From: Enterococcus silesiacus
Lineage (GTDB): Bacteria > Bacillota > Bacilli > Lactobacillales > Enterococcaceae
Assembly: GCA_001465115.1 (NCBI GenBank)
Contig: CP013614.1
Coordinates: 2,046,001-2,110,000 of the forward strand
Length of the DNA: 64,000 nt
Direction of reading: 5' to 3'
A model generated the notes under the pieces. It had not been told where the DNA came from. It was given only the letters and a program-made list of their open reading frames with translations, and searched no databases. Each line of letters opens with the position of its first letter. Position 1 is the stretch's first letter. Positions 63,946 to 64,000 of this stretch are shown piece by piece. The translations under genes and the position numbers were made by a program.

Positions 63946-64000
63946 ATATCCCCCTCTAATAACTCTTGACAAAATTTTTGGTAATTTTTCTCTTCACTCA
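63942..64000 (-). CDS. 3' end of another polysaccharide-locus gene (partial)
   Basis: The frame from the window edge reads SEEKNYQKFCQELLEGDI and stops at TGA 63942-63944, overlapping the polymerase start as ATGA. This coupling and the Glu/Lys-rich end are typical of a glycosyltransferase C-terminus, but 18 residues cannot identify it. Confidence 0.45.
   Translation of the reverse strand, partial: SEEKNYQKFCQELLEGDI

Overview
The window looks like the chromosome of a low-GC Gram-positive coccus, almost certainly an Enterococcus related to E. faecalis. The evidence is the gene content and order: rpmG, a class B PBP, thrS with a T-box, a 4-OT tautomerase and a membrane L,D-transpeptidase in a row; a fabT-fabH-acp-fabK-fabD-fabG-fabF-accB-fabZ-accC-accD-accA cluster; a bgsA/bgsB glycolipid pair; and WxL surface proteins. 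The assignment is by recognition of protein families and order, not by a database search.

Layout. 1-9.2 kb (minus strand): a cut-off secreted/membrane-anchored protein, ribosomal protein L33, PBP2B-like transpeptidase, T-box-regulated threonyl-tRNA synthetase, tautomerase, L,D-transpeptidase and an ANT(6)-like nucleotidyltransferase. 9.3-14.4 kb: a plus-strand DUF218 protein, then a three-gene WxL surface operon (two WxL proteins and one DUF916/DUF3324 membrane partner). 14.4-22.1 kb: a candidate small RNA, a YebC-family regulator, tmcAL, and the conserved yqeG-yqeH-yhbY-nadD-yqeK-rsfS-yqeM cluster, then a small VOC protein. 22.2-32.5 kb: the complete fatty-acid synthesis operon under FabT. 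33-36.7 kb: ykuJ, a beta-hydroxyacid dehydrogenase and the two glycolipid glycosyltransferases. 36.9-37.7 kb: tRNA-Asn and a 5S rRNA gene without 16S or 23S, behind tandem rRNA-type promoters. 37.7-43.3 kb: housekeeping singletons (GNAT, S1 protein, MalY-like enzyme, cyclophilin, ferredoxin reductase, YuzB, PgpA). 43.3-48.2 kb: an accessory stretch with an inverted-repeat element, a structured RNA candidate, a lipoprotein, an unknown secreted protein, a decayed gene and a CHAP-domain lysin beside tRNA-Lys. 48.3-51.3 kb: ferrous iron uptake (feoA-feoB-small Cys-rich protein) with a Fur-like site. 51.5-55.5 kb: class Ib ribonucleotide reductase nrdHI-EF with NrdR-like boxes. 55.8-61 kb: AI-2E transporter-like protein, DUF92 protein, MgtC-like protein, nagB and an LCP ligase. 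61-64 kb: the start of a polysaccharide locus (flippase, polymerase, end of another gene).

How the parts fit. Much of the window serves the cell envelope: fatty-acid supply (fab/acc), glycolipid anchors (bgsAB), phospholipid headgroup processing (pgpA), peptidoglycan cross-linking (PBP, L,D-transpeptidase), glycopolymer attachment (LCP), polysaccharide export and surface WxL proteins.

The most unusual signals are: (1) two near-identical ~240-bp elements in opposite orientations, each with terminal inverted repeats and a perfect 8-bp target duplication, each inserted directly after a stop codon (accA and nrdF) and each carrying an intrinsic terminator pointing the same way as that gene; (2) the orphan 5S-tRNA-Asn unit with rRNA-type promoters; (3) an rsfS reading frame whose only well-placed start codon is AUA or AUC; (4) two compact promoter-terminator small-RNA candidates; (5) a 120-bp-period hairpin repeat family placed inside two essential operons; and (6) a lysin segment bounded by an imperfect direct repeat that lies in the tRNA-Lys terminator. 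I did not find a CRISPR array, a full-length insertion sequence or a complete prophage.
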